DNA of 64,000 nucleotides from CAYVGO01 sp964450725 (GTDB taxonomy: Bacteria; Bacteroidota; Bacteroidia; Bacteroidales; UBA932), in NCBI GenBank assembly GCA_964450725.1, contig CAYVGO010000004.1, forward strand, positions 14,404 through 78,403, read 5' to 3'. The position numbers were made by a program, and so were the translations under genes. A model generated the notes under the pieces. It searched no databases. It worked only from the letters and a program-made list of their open reading frames with translations, and was not told the origin of the DNA. The first letter of the stretch is position 1. Every line of letters begins with the position of its first letter. Below are positions 1 to 8,788 of the stretch, piece by piece.

Positions 1-740
1 TTTAACTCTTCCGGAGTAATGTGTAAAGATTCCAAGATTTTTTTATAGCGCTTGTTGGCAAAATTATCGAAATGTTTTTGTATAATTTTATAAGCCAACA
101 CAATAGAAGGCTCTTGGGTTTGTAATTTGGGCTGTAACTGTAACAGTAAACACTCTTGTAAAGACCTTGCTCCAACCCCTGTAGGTTCAAGTTGTTGTAT
201 AATTTGCAATACTTCTTCTAACTCTTCCATTGTTACATCAAGAGAAAGCGATGTTGCAATATCAGTAATTATCAAATAGAAAGATCTACGGATATAACCG
301 TCGTCATCCATACTGTTAATTAAAAAATCGCCGATAATTTGCTGTCGTTCCGTAATGTCTCGCAACAAAAACTGCTGTCTGATAAAATCATAGAAACTTT
401 CTTGCTGGGCAGCAGCCCAAAACTGGTCAGTATGATGTTCTTTTTGTTTGTTGACCGATATATCATAGAGTGAATTGTCATCATCGTTCAAATAATCTTC
501 AACACTAAACTCTTCTTCATTATTGCCCGCTTCACCTTCTTCCGGCAGACTTTCGTCCCGTACTTCATCTTCAGAACCTTCTACAACTTCTAAGGCCGGA
601 TTTTCTTCAGCCTCCTTGCGAATACGTTCTTCCAATTCAATATTAGACAGTTCTAACAACTGTGCTACAAGCAGTTGTTGCGGTGTAAGCCGTAAAACCT
701 GCTGTTGTTTTTGTTCTTGTTCCTGTCGAAAACCTTGCAT
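1..740 (-). CDS. rpoN: RNA polymerase sigma-54 factor, 5' part (runs off the window)
   Basis: This is the N-terminal 246 codons of sigma-54, read leftward from an ATG at 738-740 and cut by the window edge. The first residues are rich in Gln and lead into QLLELSNIELEERIRKE and EENPALE, the region I signature that contacts activator ATPases. An acidic region II follows (about residues 50-85), then the start of the core-binding domain with DFLINSMDDDGYI and LEPTGVGARSLQECL. Sigma-54 directs transcription that depends on AAA+ enhancer-binding proteins. The promoter-binding HTH and RpoN box lie outside the window. The start is 19 bp after the stop of the upstream endonuclease/phosphatase-fold gene on the same strand, so the two may be co-transcribed. 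The identification is firm. Confidence 0.93.
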   Translation of the reverse strand, partial: MQGFRQEQEQKQQQVLRLTPQQLLVAQLLELSNIELEERIRKEAEENPALEVVEGSEDEVRDESLPEEGEAGNNEEEFSVEDYLNDDDNSLYDISVNKQKEHHTDQFWAAAQQESFYDFIRQQFLLRDITERQQIIGDFLINSMDDDGYIRRSFYLIITDIATSLSLDVTMEELEEVLQIIQQLEPTGVGARSLQECLLLQLQPKLQTQEPSIVLAYKIIQKHFDNFANKRYKKILESLHITPEEL

Positions 741-759
741 GTCTAACTATAATTAAATA

Positions 760-1602
760 CTAAAAGTCTAAATTTACGAATAACGGATTATGGTCAGAAA
801 GATATACTCCTTTATTCTCTTTGAAGATAGAGCGATATGATTTTACAGTAACATTATCAGTAACAAAAACATAGTCTATCAACACCCGTTGTTCTTCTTT
901 TATCCTTCCAAAGTCATGAAAAGACCATGCCGGCCCTTCGACCTTAGAGGCAATCTTTCGGCTGTCTTTAAGTAATGAGGGAGTATCTGAGGTTAAAGTT
1001 GTATAGACTTTACTTTCTTGGGTAGTATTAAAATCTCCCACCAGAATAACCGGATACCGATTTCCTTTTTCTTTAATTTTATTGACAATCAGCAGCGCAC
1101 TTTGTTCTTGAGCCCTTACTCCTACATGGTCAAAGTGTGTATTGAAAAAATAAAACCGCTTACCGGTTTTAATCTCCTCCATCAAAGCCCATGTAACAAT
1201 GCGCTCGCATGCGGCATCCCAACCTTTTTGACCTACTGCCGATGTATCTTCGTGCAGCCAGAATGTATTACTTTGTATTACCTTAAATCGCTTTTTGAGG
1301 TAAAAAAGTGCCGAATATTCGCCTTTTTCTTTCCCGTCTTCACGACCCACGCCAACAAAACCGTAATCTTTTAATCCCTCTTGCAAGTCTTGCAACTGTT
1401 GGTGCAGCACTTCTTGTGTCCCAAAAATGTCGGGTTGTTCTTTTTGAAGAAACTCTATGACCATCTTCTTTCGATGATTCCAGTAGTTTATACCGTCATC
1501 TTTGGTGGCTAAACGGATATTGAATGTTGCCGTTGTAATAGACAAAGCACTTGCACTCAAAGTGAAGAGAGCACATAATAAAAAAGCCGTTATTCTTCTC
1601 AT
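760..1602 (-). CDS. Secreted endonuclease/exonuclease/phosphatase family protein
   Basis: A protein of about 280 residues of the EEP (DNase I/sphingomyelinase-like) fold. It starts with a Sec signal peptide (MRRITAFLLCALFTLSASA), so it acts in the periplasm or outside. The fold's catalytic signatures are visible: GTQEVL near the N-terminal third, GDFNTT for the metal/phosphate site, and a C-terminal LSDHNPL carrying the Asp-His pair. Family members hydrolyse phosphodiesters in nucleic acids, phospholipids or sugar phosphates; the substrate cannot be told here. I chose the ATG at 1600-1602 over a start 33 bases upstream, because the signal peptide begins there and a TAAATTTG -7 element at 1633-1640 would overlap the longer start. 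rpoN follows 19 bp downstream. Confidence 0.85.
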   Translation of the reverse strand: MRRITAFLLCALFTLSASALSITTATFNIRLATKDDGINYWNHRKKMVIEFLQKEQPDIFGTQEVLHQQLQDLQEGLKDYGFVGVGREDGKEKGEYSALFYLKKRFKVIQSNTFWLHEDTSAVGQKGWDAACERIVTWALMEEIKTGKRFYFFNTHFDHVGVRAQEQSALLIVNKIKEKGNRYPVILVGDFNTTQESKVYTTLTSDTPSLLKDSRKIASKVEGPAWSFHDFGRIKEEQRVLIDYVFVTDNVTVKSYRSIFKENKGVYLSDHNPLFVNLDF

Positions 1603-1632
1603 ATCATTGTGGTGTTTTGGGTAACATGACAG

Positions 1633-1640
1633 CAAATTTA
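1633..1640 (-). promoter_or_regulatory. Predicted -7 promoter element (TAnnTTTG type)
   Basis: TAAATTTG on the minus strand, about 30 bp before the start of the EEP-family gene, matches the Bacteroidota -7 consensus TAnnTTTG. A TTTG about 24 bp upstream may be the -33 element. Prediction by motif only. Confidence 0.5.
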
Positions 1641-2006
1641 CAAGATTATTTTGAATTTGTCATACAAACCACAAAAATAAGCCACACATTATAGAGATGA
1701 GAAACAAACGGTTAATGGGTCATGAAAAATTTTCAAGAATAGTAATTTTGAAGGTTTTAATATAGAGAAATTCTTACTCTATGCTTGTTATCCAAAATAT
1801 CGGAATAAAAATCAAATTCAATTTATTGTTATTTATGATAATATAGTTTTAATTAATAAATATGTATTATATTTAGTGTGCATATAGTATTTATCTTTTA
1901 GTGTATTTATCACTTTATTTTATAAAAAATGTAGTTATCATTCACTAATATCGTCTAAACGACTTTATAAAATGGTTTATATAGTTTTATAAATTTATCT
2001 AATGCA

Positions 2007-2080
2007 TTTTACTAATTCGTCTATACGATTTAAAAAAACGTCTATACCTTTTTGAAAATCGTATAGACGAATTAGTAAAA
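2007..2080. repeat. Long inverted repeat with GTCTATAC core
   Basis: The arms at 2007-2031 and 2056-2080 are exact inverted copies of 25 bp, separated by 24 bp. The octamer GTCTATAC or its complement occurs four times between 2018 and 2090 (2019-2026, 2040-2047, 2061-2068, 2083-2090). Weaker relatives such as CGTCTAAACG lie at about 1952-1961. The spacer between the EEP gene and the HU-like gene (1603-2234) otherwise holds only very AT-rich sequence. Function unknown. Confidence 0.85.
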
Positions 2081-2099
2081 TCGTATAGACAATTTTATT

Positions 2100-2139
2100 A
2101 AAAGATATAGACGAATTTAAGAATTTATCTATATCTTTT
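2100..2139. repeat. 12-bp-stem hairpin next to the GTCTATAC repeats
   Basis: Arms AAAAGATATAGA (2100-2111) and TCTATATCTTTT (2128-2139) are perfect complements around a 16-nt loop containing another TAGACGAATT word. It lies between the long inverted repeat and the HU terminator. Confidence 0.75.
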
Positions 2140-2164
2140 GATGAAAAAATAGGGTGAAAACAAA

Positions 2165-2200
2165 AAAAAGAGGAGCACTATTAAAAATGCTCCTCTTTTT
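2165..2200 (-). terminator. Intrinsic terminator of the HU-like gene
   Basis: The stem AAGAGGAGCA / TGCTCCTCTT has a short AT loop and runs of A on the left and T on the right, so it can end transcripts in both directions. It begins 34 bp past the stop codon of the HU-like gene read leftward. Confidence 0.85.
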
Positions 2201-2234
2201 CCGAGTATTATTTATTCACAACATTTAATTATTC

Positions 2235-2618
2235 TTATTTTTCCTTTTCGTATTTTAGATTCTTGCACATTGCCACAAGGTCTTCACCCGCTCTGAAGTT
2301 TATCTTTGCACCCTTGATTAAACTGACATGAAACTTATCTTCTGTCGCTACACCTTCGCTTGATACTGCTACTTGAAAAGTTCCAAAATCTCCTAAGTGA
2401 ACAATCTTTCCATCAGAAAGATGACGACAAAGTGCTTTGGTCAGGTCGTTAAGAACGGCTAATACATCTGTGTCATTAACGGTAGAGGTCTCTGCAATTT
2501 CTTTGCTTAATTTTTTAATGCTTATACTTCCGGACGCTTTAGCCTGAGCATAGATTTTTTTAGGAGCATCGGGGTTTGAAGGGTTACCCTTAGGGTGTAA
2601 AACATACTGTACTGCCAT
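2235..2618 (-). CDS. HU-related DNA-binding protein (long Bacteroidota form)
   Basis: A 127-residue protein resembling the HU/IHF-like family typical of Bacteroidota (histone-like DNA-binding protein, HU-related). It opens with MAVQYVLHPKGNPSNP, an extension that normal 90-residue HU lacks. The helical dimerisation region with LSKEIAE and VLNDLTKALCRHLSDG follows. The central GKIVHLGDFGTFQV is the classic HU beta turn. The C-terminal part (INFRAGEDLVAMCKNLKY) replaces the usual HU end. It probably bends or compacts DNA as a dimer. The gene stands alone with its own promoter and terminator, beside a cluster of DNA palindromes. The family call is good; its cellular role is not known from sequence. 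Confidence 0.88.
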   Translation of the reverse strand: MAVQYVLHPKGNPSNPDAPKKIYAQAKASGSISIKKLSKEIAETSTVNDTDVLAVLNDLTKALCRHLSDGKIVHLGDFGTFQVAVSSEGVATEDKFHVSLIKGAKINFRAGEDLVAMCKNLKYEKEK

Positions 2619-2650
2619 AATTGAAAATTTTAAAAGGTTAAAATCGGTTG

Positions 2651-2684
2651 CAAATATAAATGTTTTTTTTGAAACATCATCAAA
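2651..2684 (-). promoter_or_regulatory. Predicted promoter of the HU-like gene
   Basis: On the minus strand, TTTG (2681-2684) is followed after 22 bp by TATATTTG (2651-2658), matching the Bacteroidota -33/-7 pair. The -7 element ends 32 bp before the start codon. Confidence 0.65.
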
Positions 2685-2930
2685 TAGGCTCAGTAATTAA
2701 TTGTTAAATATTATAACACACTATGTAAATGTATGCGATTATATGCTTTAATAGCATTAAATATTTCGTCTAAACAGTAATTGCACCAAGGCTTTTAAGA
2801 TGCTTGATATCCTAAAATTATATAATGGTATTTTATATTGTTAAAGGTGAAATAAATGGAAGTTTATTGTCGAAAAATACTTTTTTTAGAACAAAGAATA
2901 TTGGTAATGATTTGTTTTTATAGGGTTACA

Positions 2931-2995
2931 AATAACGCCGATTTTCAAATTCAGATAACCTAATTATGTATCTGCGTTTGAAAATCGGCGTTATT
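2931..2995. repeat. Long imperfect palindrome in the HU-sulfatase spacer
   Basis: Two 27-bp arms (2931-2957 and 2969-2995) are inverted copies with two mismatches, around an 11-nt AT loop. The outer part contains AATAACGCCGATTTTC, GC-richer than its surroundings. It does not end in a T run and is separate from the sulfatase terminator. The rest of the spacer 2685-3020 shows no gene. Confidence 0.8.
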
Positions 2996-3020
2996 CTGCC
3001 TGTGATAGAGATGCTATAAA

Positions 3021-3060
3021 AAACAGCAACAGAATTCAATAAAGAATCTTGTTGCTGTTT
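3021..3060 (-). terminator. Terminator of the sulfatase gene
   Basis: The stem AAACAGCAAC / GTTGCTGTTT, extended by imperfect GAATTC/GAATC pairing, lies 36 bp beyond the sulfatase stop when read leftward. Confidence 0.7.
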
Positions 3061-3095
3061 CACTCATCTTATGAGTCATTCACTATGGTAGGTTT

Positions 3096-4616
3096 TTACC
3101 GTTTATCGTCTTGGTATTTTTTTTGCATTTGTGTCAATTCTTGTCTCATAGAGGCGATAGTGTTCTGATATTGCTTTTCCTTAATGGCATTATTCATTTC
3201 GTGAGGGTCTTCCTGTAAGTCATAAAATTCCCAAGTGTCAATGTCATTATAAAAATGTATCAATTTATAACGGTGGTTACGGATTCCGTAATGGCGCTTT
3301 ACGGCATGTTCTGCCGGGTATTCAAAGTAATGATAATACATTGATGTGCGCCAGTTTTTGGTGTTATTGTCTTTAATAATCGGCAAATACGATTCTCCAT
3401 CTATATCTTGGGGCTTTGCAATACCTGCCATCGCTAAAAATGTAGGGGCATGGTCTATATTCTGTACAAATTGTGTTACGTTGCCTTTCTTTTTGAATTG
3501 AGACGGAAGCCTCATCACTAAAGGTGTTCTGAAAGATTCTTCATACATAAACCGCTTGTCAAACCAGCCATGTTCTCCTAAATAAAATCCTTGGTCTGAA
3601 GTATAAATAATTATTGTGTTCTCTAACAGTCCCTCTTTTTTGAGATAAGCATATACTTCTCCTACGGCATCATCTACAGATTGAGAAGTTTTAAGATAGT
3701 CTCTCATGTAACGTTGATATTTATATTCTGTCAATGCTTTTCCTGATAAATTTGCTCGTCTGAAGTAATCAGAGATAGGCTGGTAAACCGCATTCCATGC
3801 TGCCAATTGCGATTGATTCATTCGTCTGTCAACATAATCAATCTTTATGTCTTCTCTGATTCGCAAGTCATTGATGTGCATTTCCTGCTCTTTGGCAGCA
3901 ACTCTGGGAGGGTTTCCGTTTTTAGATTCATAGTTATCCCAGAACGTGGGAGGTACATTGAATATTGAATCTTCAAACAGAGATAGATATTTTTCTTCGG
4001 CAGCCCACAATCTGTGAGGTGCTTTGTGGTGAATCATCAGACAAAAGGGTTTTTCTTTATTTCTATGAGACAACCAGTCTAAACTTTTTTGAGTAATAAT
4101 ATGTGTAGCATAGCCCTGTTCTGTCACTTTACCTGAGGGAGTAATAAAATCGGGATTATAATATTCTCCTTGTCCTATAAGAATTTCCCAATGGTCAAAG
4201 CCTGAACTTTGGGTCGGAGTTCCACCCAAGTGCCATTTTCCTATTAATGCGGTTTGGTAGCCTGCTTTTTGGAGCATTGGAGGAAATGTGGGCTGAGAAG
4301 TATTGAAAGTTACAGAGTTGTCAATCATCCCGTTTTTATGACTGTATTTTCCGGTCAATAGACATGCTCGGCTGGGTCCGGAAATAGAATTGACTACAAA
4401 ACTGTTAGTAAATTTTACACCTTCTTCTGCTAATCTGTCGATATTGGGGGTTGAAGCATATCGGGTATCATAACAACTTATGGCTTGCTGTGCGTGGTCG
4501 TCACTCATAATATAGACGATGTTCCACTGTTGGTTTTGAGCATTTAATAATGTGGGAACTGCAGCAAGACTTAATGCAGGTAAGGCTACAATAGTATTTT
4601 TTACATTTTTCTTCAT
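3096..4616 (-). CDS. Secreted sulfatase, S1 family, serine type
   Basis: A 506-residue sulfatase with a signal peptide ending near residue 26. YIMSDDHAQQA carries the metal-binding Asp pair at 39-40. SGPSRACLLTGKYSH at 79-93 is the sulfatase signature, with Ser79 as the residue to be oxidised to formylglycine (S-x-P-S-R form, which needs an anaerobic sulfatase-maturing radical-SAM enzyme). TSDQGFYLGEHGWFDK and the C-terminal YDLQEDPHEMNN segment are typical of S1 enzymes. The N-terminal sequence recalls the S1 subgroup acting on N-acetylglucosamine-6-sulfate in host glycans, but the substrate is inferred weakly. It starts 5 bp after a carbonic anhydrase gene, so the two look co-transcribed. 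No maturase gene is seen in the window. Confidence 0.92.
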   Translation of the reverse strand: MKKNVKNTIVALPALSLAAVPTLLNAQNQQWNIVYIMSDDHAQQAISCYDTRYASTPNIDRLAEEGVKFTNSFVVNSISGPSRACLLTGKYSHKNGMIDNSVTFNTSQPTFPPMLQKAGYQTALIGKWHLGGTPTQSSGFDHWEILIGQGEYYNPDFITPSGKVTEQGYATHIITQKSLDWLSHRNKEKPFCLMIHHKAPHRLWAAEEKYLSLFEDSIFNVPPTFWDNYESKNGNPPRVAAKEQEMHINDLRIREDIKIDYVDRRMNQSQLAAWNAVYQPISDYFRRANLSGKALTEYKYQRYMRDYLKTSQSVDDAVGEVYAYLKKEGLLENTIIIYTSDQGFYLGEHGWFDKRFMYEESFRTPLVMRLPSQFKKKGNVTQFVQNIDHAPTFLAMAGIAKPQDIDGESYLPIIKDNNTKNWRTSMYYHYFEYPAEHAVKRHYGIRNHRYKLIHFYNDIDTWEFYDLQEDPHEMNNAIKEKQYQNTIASMRQELTQMQKKYQDDKR

Positions 4617-4621
4617 AGGTA

Positions 4622-5257
4622 TTAAGGATTAAATGAAAGTTTATAAATTTCATCGGTATAATCATTGGGTGCTATTTCTATTAATGGTTGTAAAATTCCA
4701 TCATGAAAAGAGTAAATCCATCCATGGAGGTAAGGATAGTTATACATTTGCCATGCCCGTTGAATAATCGGAGTTTTTGCTAAATTACGTATTTGCTCTA
4801 TGACATTGAGTTCTGTCATACGATTTATTTTTGCTTCATGATCGGTAATTTCGTCAATTTCTTCTTTGTGTAATCTATGGATATCTTTAATTTCGAGTAA
4901 CCAGTTACTAAGGTTTCCATGATACTGGTCATTCATTGCGGCCTTAATTCCACCGCAATCATAATGTCCGCATACAATAATATGCTGCACTTCTAAATCC
5001 TCTACGGCATATTGCAATACGCTTAATAAATTTAAGTCGGTATTAACAACTAAATTGGCAATATTTCGATGAATAAATACCTCACCGGGTTTGGTATTGG
5101 TAATTTGATTGACAAGTACTCGACTATCAGAACAGCCGATCCATAAAAAGTTTGGTTTTTGTGCTTTTGATAGATTTTCAAAAAAATCATCGTACCTTTG
5201 TCGCATTTCTGCTGCCCAGAGTTTGTTGTTGACTAACAACCGGTCTGATTCTTTCAT
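4622..5257 (-). CDS. can: Beta-class carbonic anhydrase
   Basis: A 211-residue enzyme interconverting CO2 and bicarbonate in the cytoplasm (no signal peptide). The beta-class zinc site is complete: Cys42 and Asp44 with Arg46 in CSDSR, then His98 and Cys101 in CGHYDCGG. HRNIAN at 63-68 is also family-typical. Length is normal for the family. It is the first gene of a leftward pair with the sulfatase (5-bp gap), and has a TATATTTG -7 element at 5277-5284. Bicarbonate supply for biosynthesis is the expected role; the link to the sulfatase is unexplained. Confidence 0.95.
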   Translation of the reverse strand: MKESDRLLVNNKLWAAEMRQRYDDFFENLSKAQKPNFLWIGCSDSRVLVNQITNTKPGEVFIHRNIANLVVNTDLNLLSVLQYAVEDLEVQHIIVCGHYDCGGIKAAMNDQYHGNLSNWLLEIKDIHRLHKEEIDEITDHEAKINRMTELNVIEQIRNLAKTPIIQRAWQMYNYPYLHGWIYSFHDGILQPLIEIAPNDYTDEIYKLSFNP

Positions 5258-5276
5258 ATTTTATCATTTTTAGTTG

Positions 5277-5284
5277 CAAATATA
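5277..5284 (-). promoter_or_regulatory. Predicted -7 element of the carbonic anhydrase gene
   Basis: TATATTTG on the minus strand, 19 bp before the start codon, fits TAnnTTTG. No well-spaced -33 TTTG is obvious. Confidence 0.5.
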
Positions 5285-5455
5285 CTATAATTTTCCCAGC
5301 AATATCATATCATCTAAGTCAAAACAAAAATGTTAGTAAGACGAAGACGAGCTTATATATACTTTTTTTATACTTAAGAAACATTCGTGCCGACTTTGCT
5401 TACTGGTTTTTGAAAGATTTAGCTTCTGTTAGATTAAAGTTCCAAATTATCACTT

Positions 5456-5463
5456 TACCTTTG
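5456..5463 (+). promoter_or_regulatory. Possible -7 element upstream of the PorP/SprF gene
   Basis: TACCTTTG matches the -7 consensus. If used, it would give a leader of nearly 190 nt before the ATG at 5659. The rest of the 400-bp spacer 5258-5658 holds no gene that I can see. Confidence 0.4.
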
Positions 5464-5658
5464 TCGCTCGTTTCTCCTCATGAAAAGCATAACGAAGACT
5501 TTAAATTGTGAAAACTTCAATTTTAATCAACTACAGAACTTTAATTAAACCAATGACATATCCGAAAGAAATATAATTTAGAAGAGTTTTTGTTAAAGAA
5601 AATACTAAACTATTTTATGCTTGCGTTTATGTTGTAAGATTTCAAACTAAAATTTTAC

Positions 5659-6663
5659 ATGATGAGAAAAAATTACTTAATGACGGCAGTCGTTCTCGTG
5701 ACGCTGCTATTTTACAAAACCCAAAGTTTTGCGCAACAAGGAGTACTTTTTAATCAATATCTATTCAATGGATTGATATTGAATCCTGCTTATGCCGGAT
5801 ATAAAGAAAACCTCAATGCAAACCTTCTTGTTCGACAACAATGGTTAGGCATTAATGGAGCGCCCTTTACCGGTTCTTTATTAGCGGATGGAACTGTCGC
5901 CAAAGGAGCCGTGGGATTAGGACTTCACTTATTATTTGACCAAATTGGCCCCCAACAAACGTTATCTATTTTTACGAACTATTCTTACCGTATTAAAATA
6001 GATAATTATTCAAGATTAGCTTTTGGACTTTCCTTAGGAGCATCTCAATTTAATATTGACCAAAAGTTGCTCGAAAGTGCTCAAGACCCAAATGACCCAA
6101 TTTTACAGCGAGTTGTTGGAAAAAACACTTGGAGACCGGATTTCAACTTAGGGATATTCTTTGATTCCCGATATTGGTTTATCGGTGTATCAGGAACAGA
6201 GTTGTATGGTTTGCTTCAAAAGCCGTTAGGAGATAACGGTATCATGGTAAAATATCCTCAACTGTATGTTACCGGAGGTGGGCTTATTCCTCTTACACAA
6301 ACGGTAATGCTTCGTCCATCTTTATTATACAAAGATGACTTGAACAATAATCCGACTGTCGACATTAACTTATTTGTGATGCTCTATGACAGGGTGTGGT
6401 TAGGTGCTACATGGAGACAAGGCTTACCTTTTGGTCGGGAAAACAAAGAATTTGCCGGATATGCTAATTTGAGTTCTTTGAATGCTGCGGCATTTCTCGT
6501 AGAGGTTTTCATTACCAAGCAGTTGCGTTTGGGTTATTCATTTGATTATCCAATCACAGCGGGCTTAGTGGGACTATCCAATAACTTTGGTTCTCATGAG
6601 TTATCTATAGGATATACATTCCAAACCAAAGCGAAAACAACGACTAACCCGCGTTATTTCTAA
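5659..6663 (+). CDS. PorP/SprF family type IX secretion system outer-membrane protein
   Basis: A 334-residue protein with a signal peptide (cleavage after FAQ, near residue 26). It starts QQGVLFNQYLFNGLILNPAYAG, the hallmark of the PorP/SprF family (PF11751). These are outer-membrane beta-barrel proteins of the T9SS; several serve to export or anchor a specific T9SS adhesin. Alternating hydrophobic strands and a GYTF-type end support a barrel. It is followed after 26 bp by a PorE-like OmpA protein, a pairing common in this phylum. No giant adhesin gene lies just upstream as in many SprF loci. It may be a core PorP or a paralogue; the sequence alone does not decide. Confidence 0.88.
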   Translation: MMRKNYLMTAVVLVTLLFYKTQSFAQQGVLFNQYLFNGLILNPAYAGYKENLNANLLVRQQWLGINGAPFTGSLLADGTVAKGAVGLGLHLLFDQIGPQQTLSIFTNYSYRIKIDNYSRLAFGLSLGASQFNIDQKLLESAQDPNDPILQRVVGKNTWRPDFNLGIFFDSRYWFIGVSGTELYGLLQKPLGDNGIMVKYPQLYVTGGGLIPLTQTVMLRPSLLYKDDLNNNPTVDINLFVMLYDRVWLGATWRQGLPFGRENKEFAGYANLSSLNAAAFLVEVFITKQLRLGYSFDYPITAGLVGLSNNFGSHELSIGYTFQTKAKTTTNPRYF

Positions 6664-6689
6664 TCAATCACTTAATGACATAAAATCAT

Positions 6690-8765
6690 ATGAAAAAGAA
6701 CACCAAATTATTATTGTTATTATCCGTTTGGTTGATCGGATTACCGTTATTAACCAAAGCAGGGATTTTAGACATACAAGAAGCAGAGACTTTGGAAACT
6801 CAAAAACAATATTATCCTGCATTGCAATTATTATTAAAGACTGCCCCCAACCAACAAACAACAGAGGTTAGGCATCGAATCGCAAGACTTTATGCAAAAA
6901 TAGATGACAAACGTAATGCTGAGCGTTGGTATCGTAGAATTATTCGTGATAAAAGTGTGAATATTGAAGCACTTAAAGAGTATGGAGATGTATTATTATT
7001 CAATGGAAAATACGAGGAGGCACGTCAGGCTTATTTAATGTACCAACAAAGATCCGATAAAAAGGAACAAGCAATGGTTCTGATGATTCGATGTGACAGT
7101 GCAAAAGCCATGAGTTTACGTGCGCCAATATACACAGTTACGAATGAAAACAGACTTAATACAGTGCAATCTGAGTTTGGACTATCAAATGTAGGTGAGT
7201 TTGTCTATTTTGCATCAGACAGACCAACAGTACTAACCTCTGGAAGTTTAGCCGTAATTGAAGATGACAGTGATAGTAAACCAAGAAAAGGAAATACTAA
7301 ACAAACGAACATTAAACAATCTGCTAAGCCCGGAGATGGAACCGGAGAAAAGGATAAATATGCAGGGACAGGAAGATTCTATTTAAATATCTTTTCGGCA
7401 CAACGTCTTCAAAGAGATGGAGCAAAAGAAAGAACCAGCGAGTTTTTCTGGGGAGATGTAATATCACTTCCAACACCTTTGAACCAAACGTACCATACAG
7501 GGCCATGTACTTTCACATCTGATGGTTCAAGAATTATTTATGCTTACTCATCTTTAGATGATAATTTAAAGAGTCCTTCGGAAAAGAAAAAAACAGATGT
7601 GGCTTACGTAGGATTGATGACCTCTGTAAAAAGTGGTTCACAGTGGACACAACCAATACCTTTTGAGTATAACAATACAACACAATATTCAGTAGGAGAC
7701 CCGTTTCTTTCTCCAGACGGTAAAACGTTATATTTTGCTTCAGATATGCCGGGTGGAGTAGGTGGAGTTGACTTGTACATGTGTGAATCTGTTGGTGGAA
7801 ATAAATGGGGACAACCGGTTAATTTAGGACCAACGATTAATACAGTAGGTAATGAACGTTTCCCTACTGTAGCCAAAGATGGAACACTCTATTTCAGTTC
7901 AGACGGACATGTAGGATTAGGAGGACTTGATATTTTTAGAGCAGAAGGAACAAAAGGAAGATGGACAAAAGTAAGTAACTTACTATCTCCGATTAACTCT
8001 AGTTCAGATGACTTTAGTATGATATTCTTTGCAGAAGGAAAAGAGGGTTTACTTTGTTCAAACAGAGAAGGGGGAGTCGGTGCAGATGATATTTATTACT
8101 TCAAAGAAATTCCGCCACCACCAAAAGAAGTATTTTTAGATTGTAATGTATTTTTAGGATTGGTAACCAATAAAAAGACCAACGCGGTTATTCCGGGCGC
8201 AAATATTACCATAACTGATGTTAAAGCAAAAACAATGCAATTAGTTACTTGTGATCAAAACGGAAAATTCATTGCATGTTTAAAACCTGCAGTTAATTAT
8301 ACTATCAGTGCCAGCGCAGAAGGATATTTATATATGTCTATTTCAGATGTCATACTTCCTAATATTAAGAAAGATACTACAAAATTACCAATGAGAATGG
8401 AAGTGATTGAGAAAAATAAGGTTTATAACTTAGATAATATCAATTACGCATTTGGAAAAGCAACATTACAAAATTCATCTTATAAAGCATTAGATATTTT
8501 GGTTGACTTTTTAAGTTCAAATCCAAAATTATGTATCGAAATTGCATCACATACAGACTCTAAAGGTAACCCTAAAATTAACACAGAGTTATCTAAGGCA
8601 AGAGCTGAATCTTGTAAACAATATCTGTTAACTAAAGGTGTTAATCCTACTCGTTTGAAAACAGTCGGATACGGGTCAAAATATCCAAAGATTAAAAATG
8701 CAAAAACAGAGCGTCAACATGCTCAAAATCGAAGAACTGAGTTTAAAGTTATTGATTGTAAATAA
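6690..8765 (+). CDS. PorE-like protein: TPR, PD40 propeller, carboxypeptidase-regulatory-like and OmpA domains
   Basis: A 691-residue envelope protein with a signal peptide (residues 1-24). In order there are TPR-like helices (about 30-125), a WD40-like/PD40 beta-propeller with DPFLSPDGKTLYFASD and RFPTVAKDGTLYFSSDG (about 160-475), a carboxypeptidase-regulatory-like fold (about 485-565), and a C-terminal OmpA peptidoglycan-binding domain (about 580-691) with ASHTDSKGN and QNRRTEFKV. This order equals that reported for PorE of Porphyromonas gingivalis, which links the T9SS to peptidoglycan. It lies 26 bp downstream of a PorP/SprF gene and is closed by a terminator, so the two form an operon. 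Many paralogues share this plan, so I give no symbol. Confidence 0.87.
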   Translation: MKKNTKLLLLLSVWLIGLPLLTKAGILDIQEAETLETQKQYYPALQLLLKTAPNQQTTEVRHRIARLYAKIDDKRNAERWYRRIIRDKSVNIEALKEYGDVLLFNGKYEEARQAYLMYQQRSDKKEQAMVLMIRCDSAKAMSLRAPIYTVTNENRLNTVQSEFGLSNVGEFVYFASDRPTVLTSGSLAVIEDDSDSKPRKGNTKQTNIKQSAKPGDGTGEKDKYAGTGRFYLNIFSAQRLQRDGAKERTSEFFWGDVISLPTPLNQTYHTGPCTFTSDGSRIIYAYSSLDDNLKSPSEKKKTDVAYVGLMTSVKSGSQWTQPIPFEYNNTTQYSVGDPFLSPDGKTLYFASDMPGGVGGVDLYMCESVGGNKWGQPVNLGPTINTVGNERFPTVAKDGTLYFSSDGHVGLGGLDIFRAEGTKGRWTKVSNLLSPINSSSDDFSMIFFAEGKEGLLCSNREGGVGADDIYYFKEIPPPPKEVFLDCNVFLGLVTNKKTNAVIPGANITITDVKAKTMQLVTCDQNGKFIACLKPAVNYTISASAEGYLYMSISDVILPNIKKDTTKLPMRMEVIEKNKVYNLDNINYAFGKATLQNSSYKALDILVDFLSSNPKLCIEIASHTDSKGNPKINTELSKARAESCKQYLLTKGVNPTRLKTVGYGSKYPKIKNAKTERQHAQNRRTEFKVIDCK

Positions 8766-8788
8766 GAGTAACTAAAATGGTTCTATAA

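Noticed and set aside
2..190. 62-codon minus-strand frame at the left edge
   Set aside because: It is another frame of rpoN, whose true frame runs from 740 off the window.
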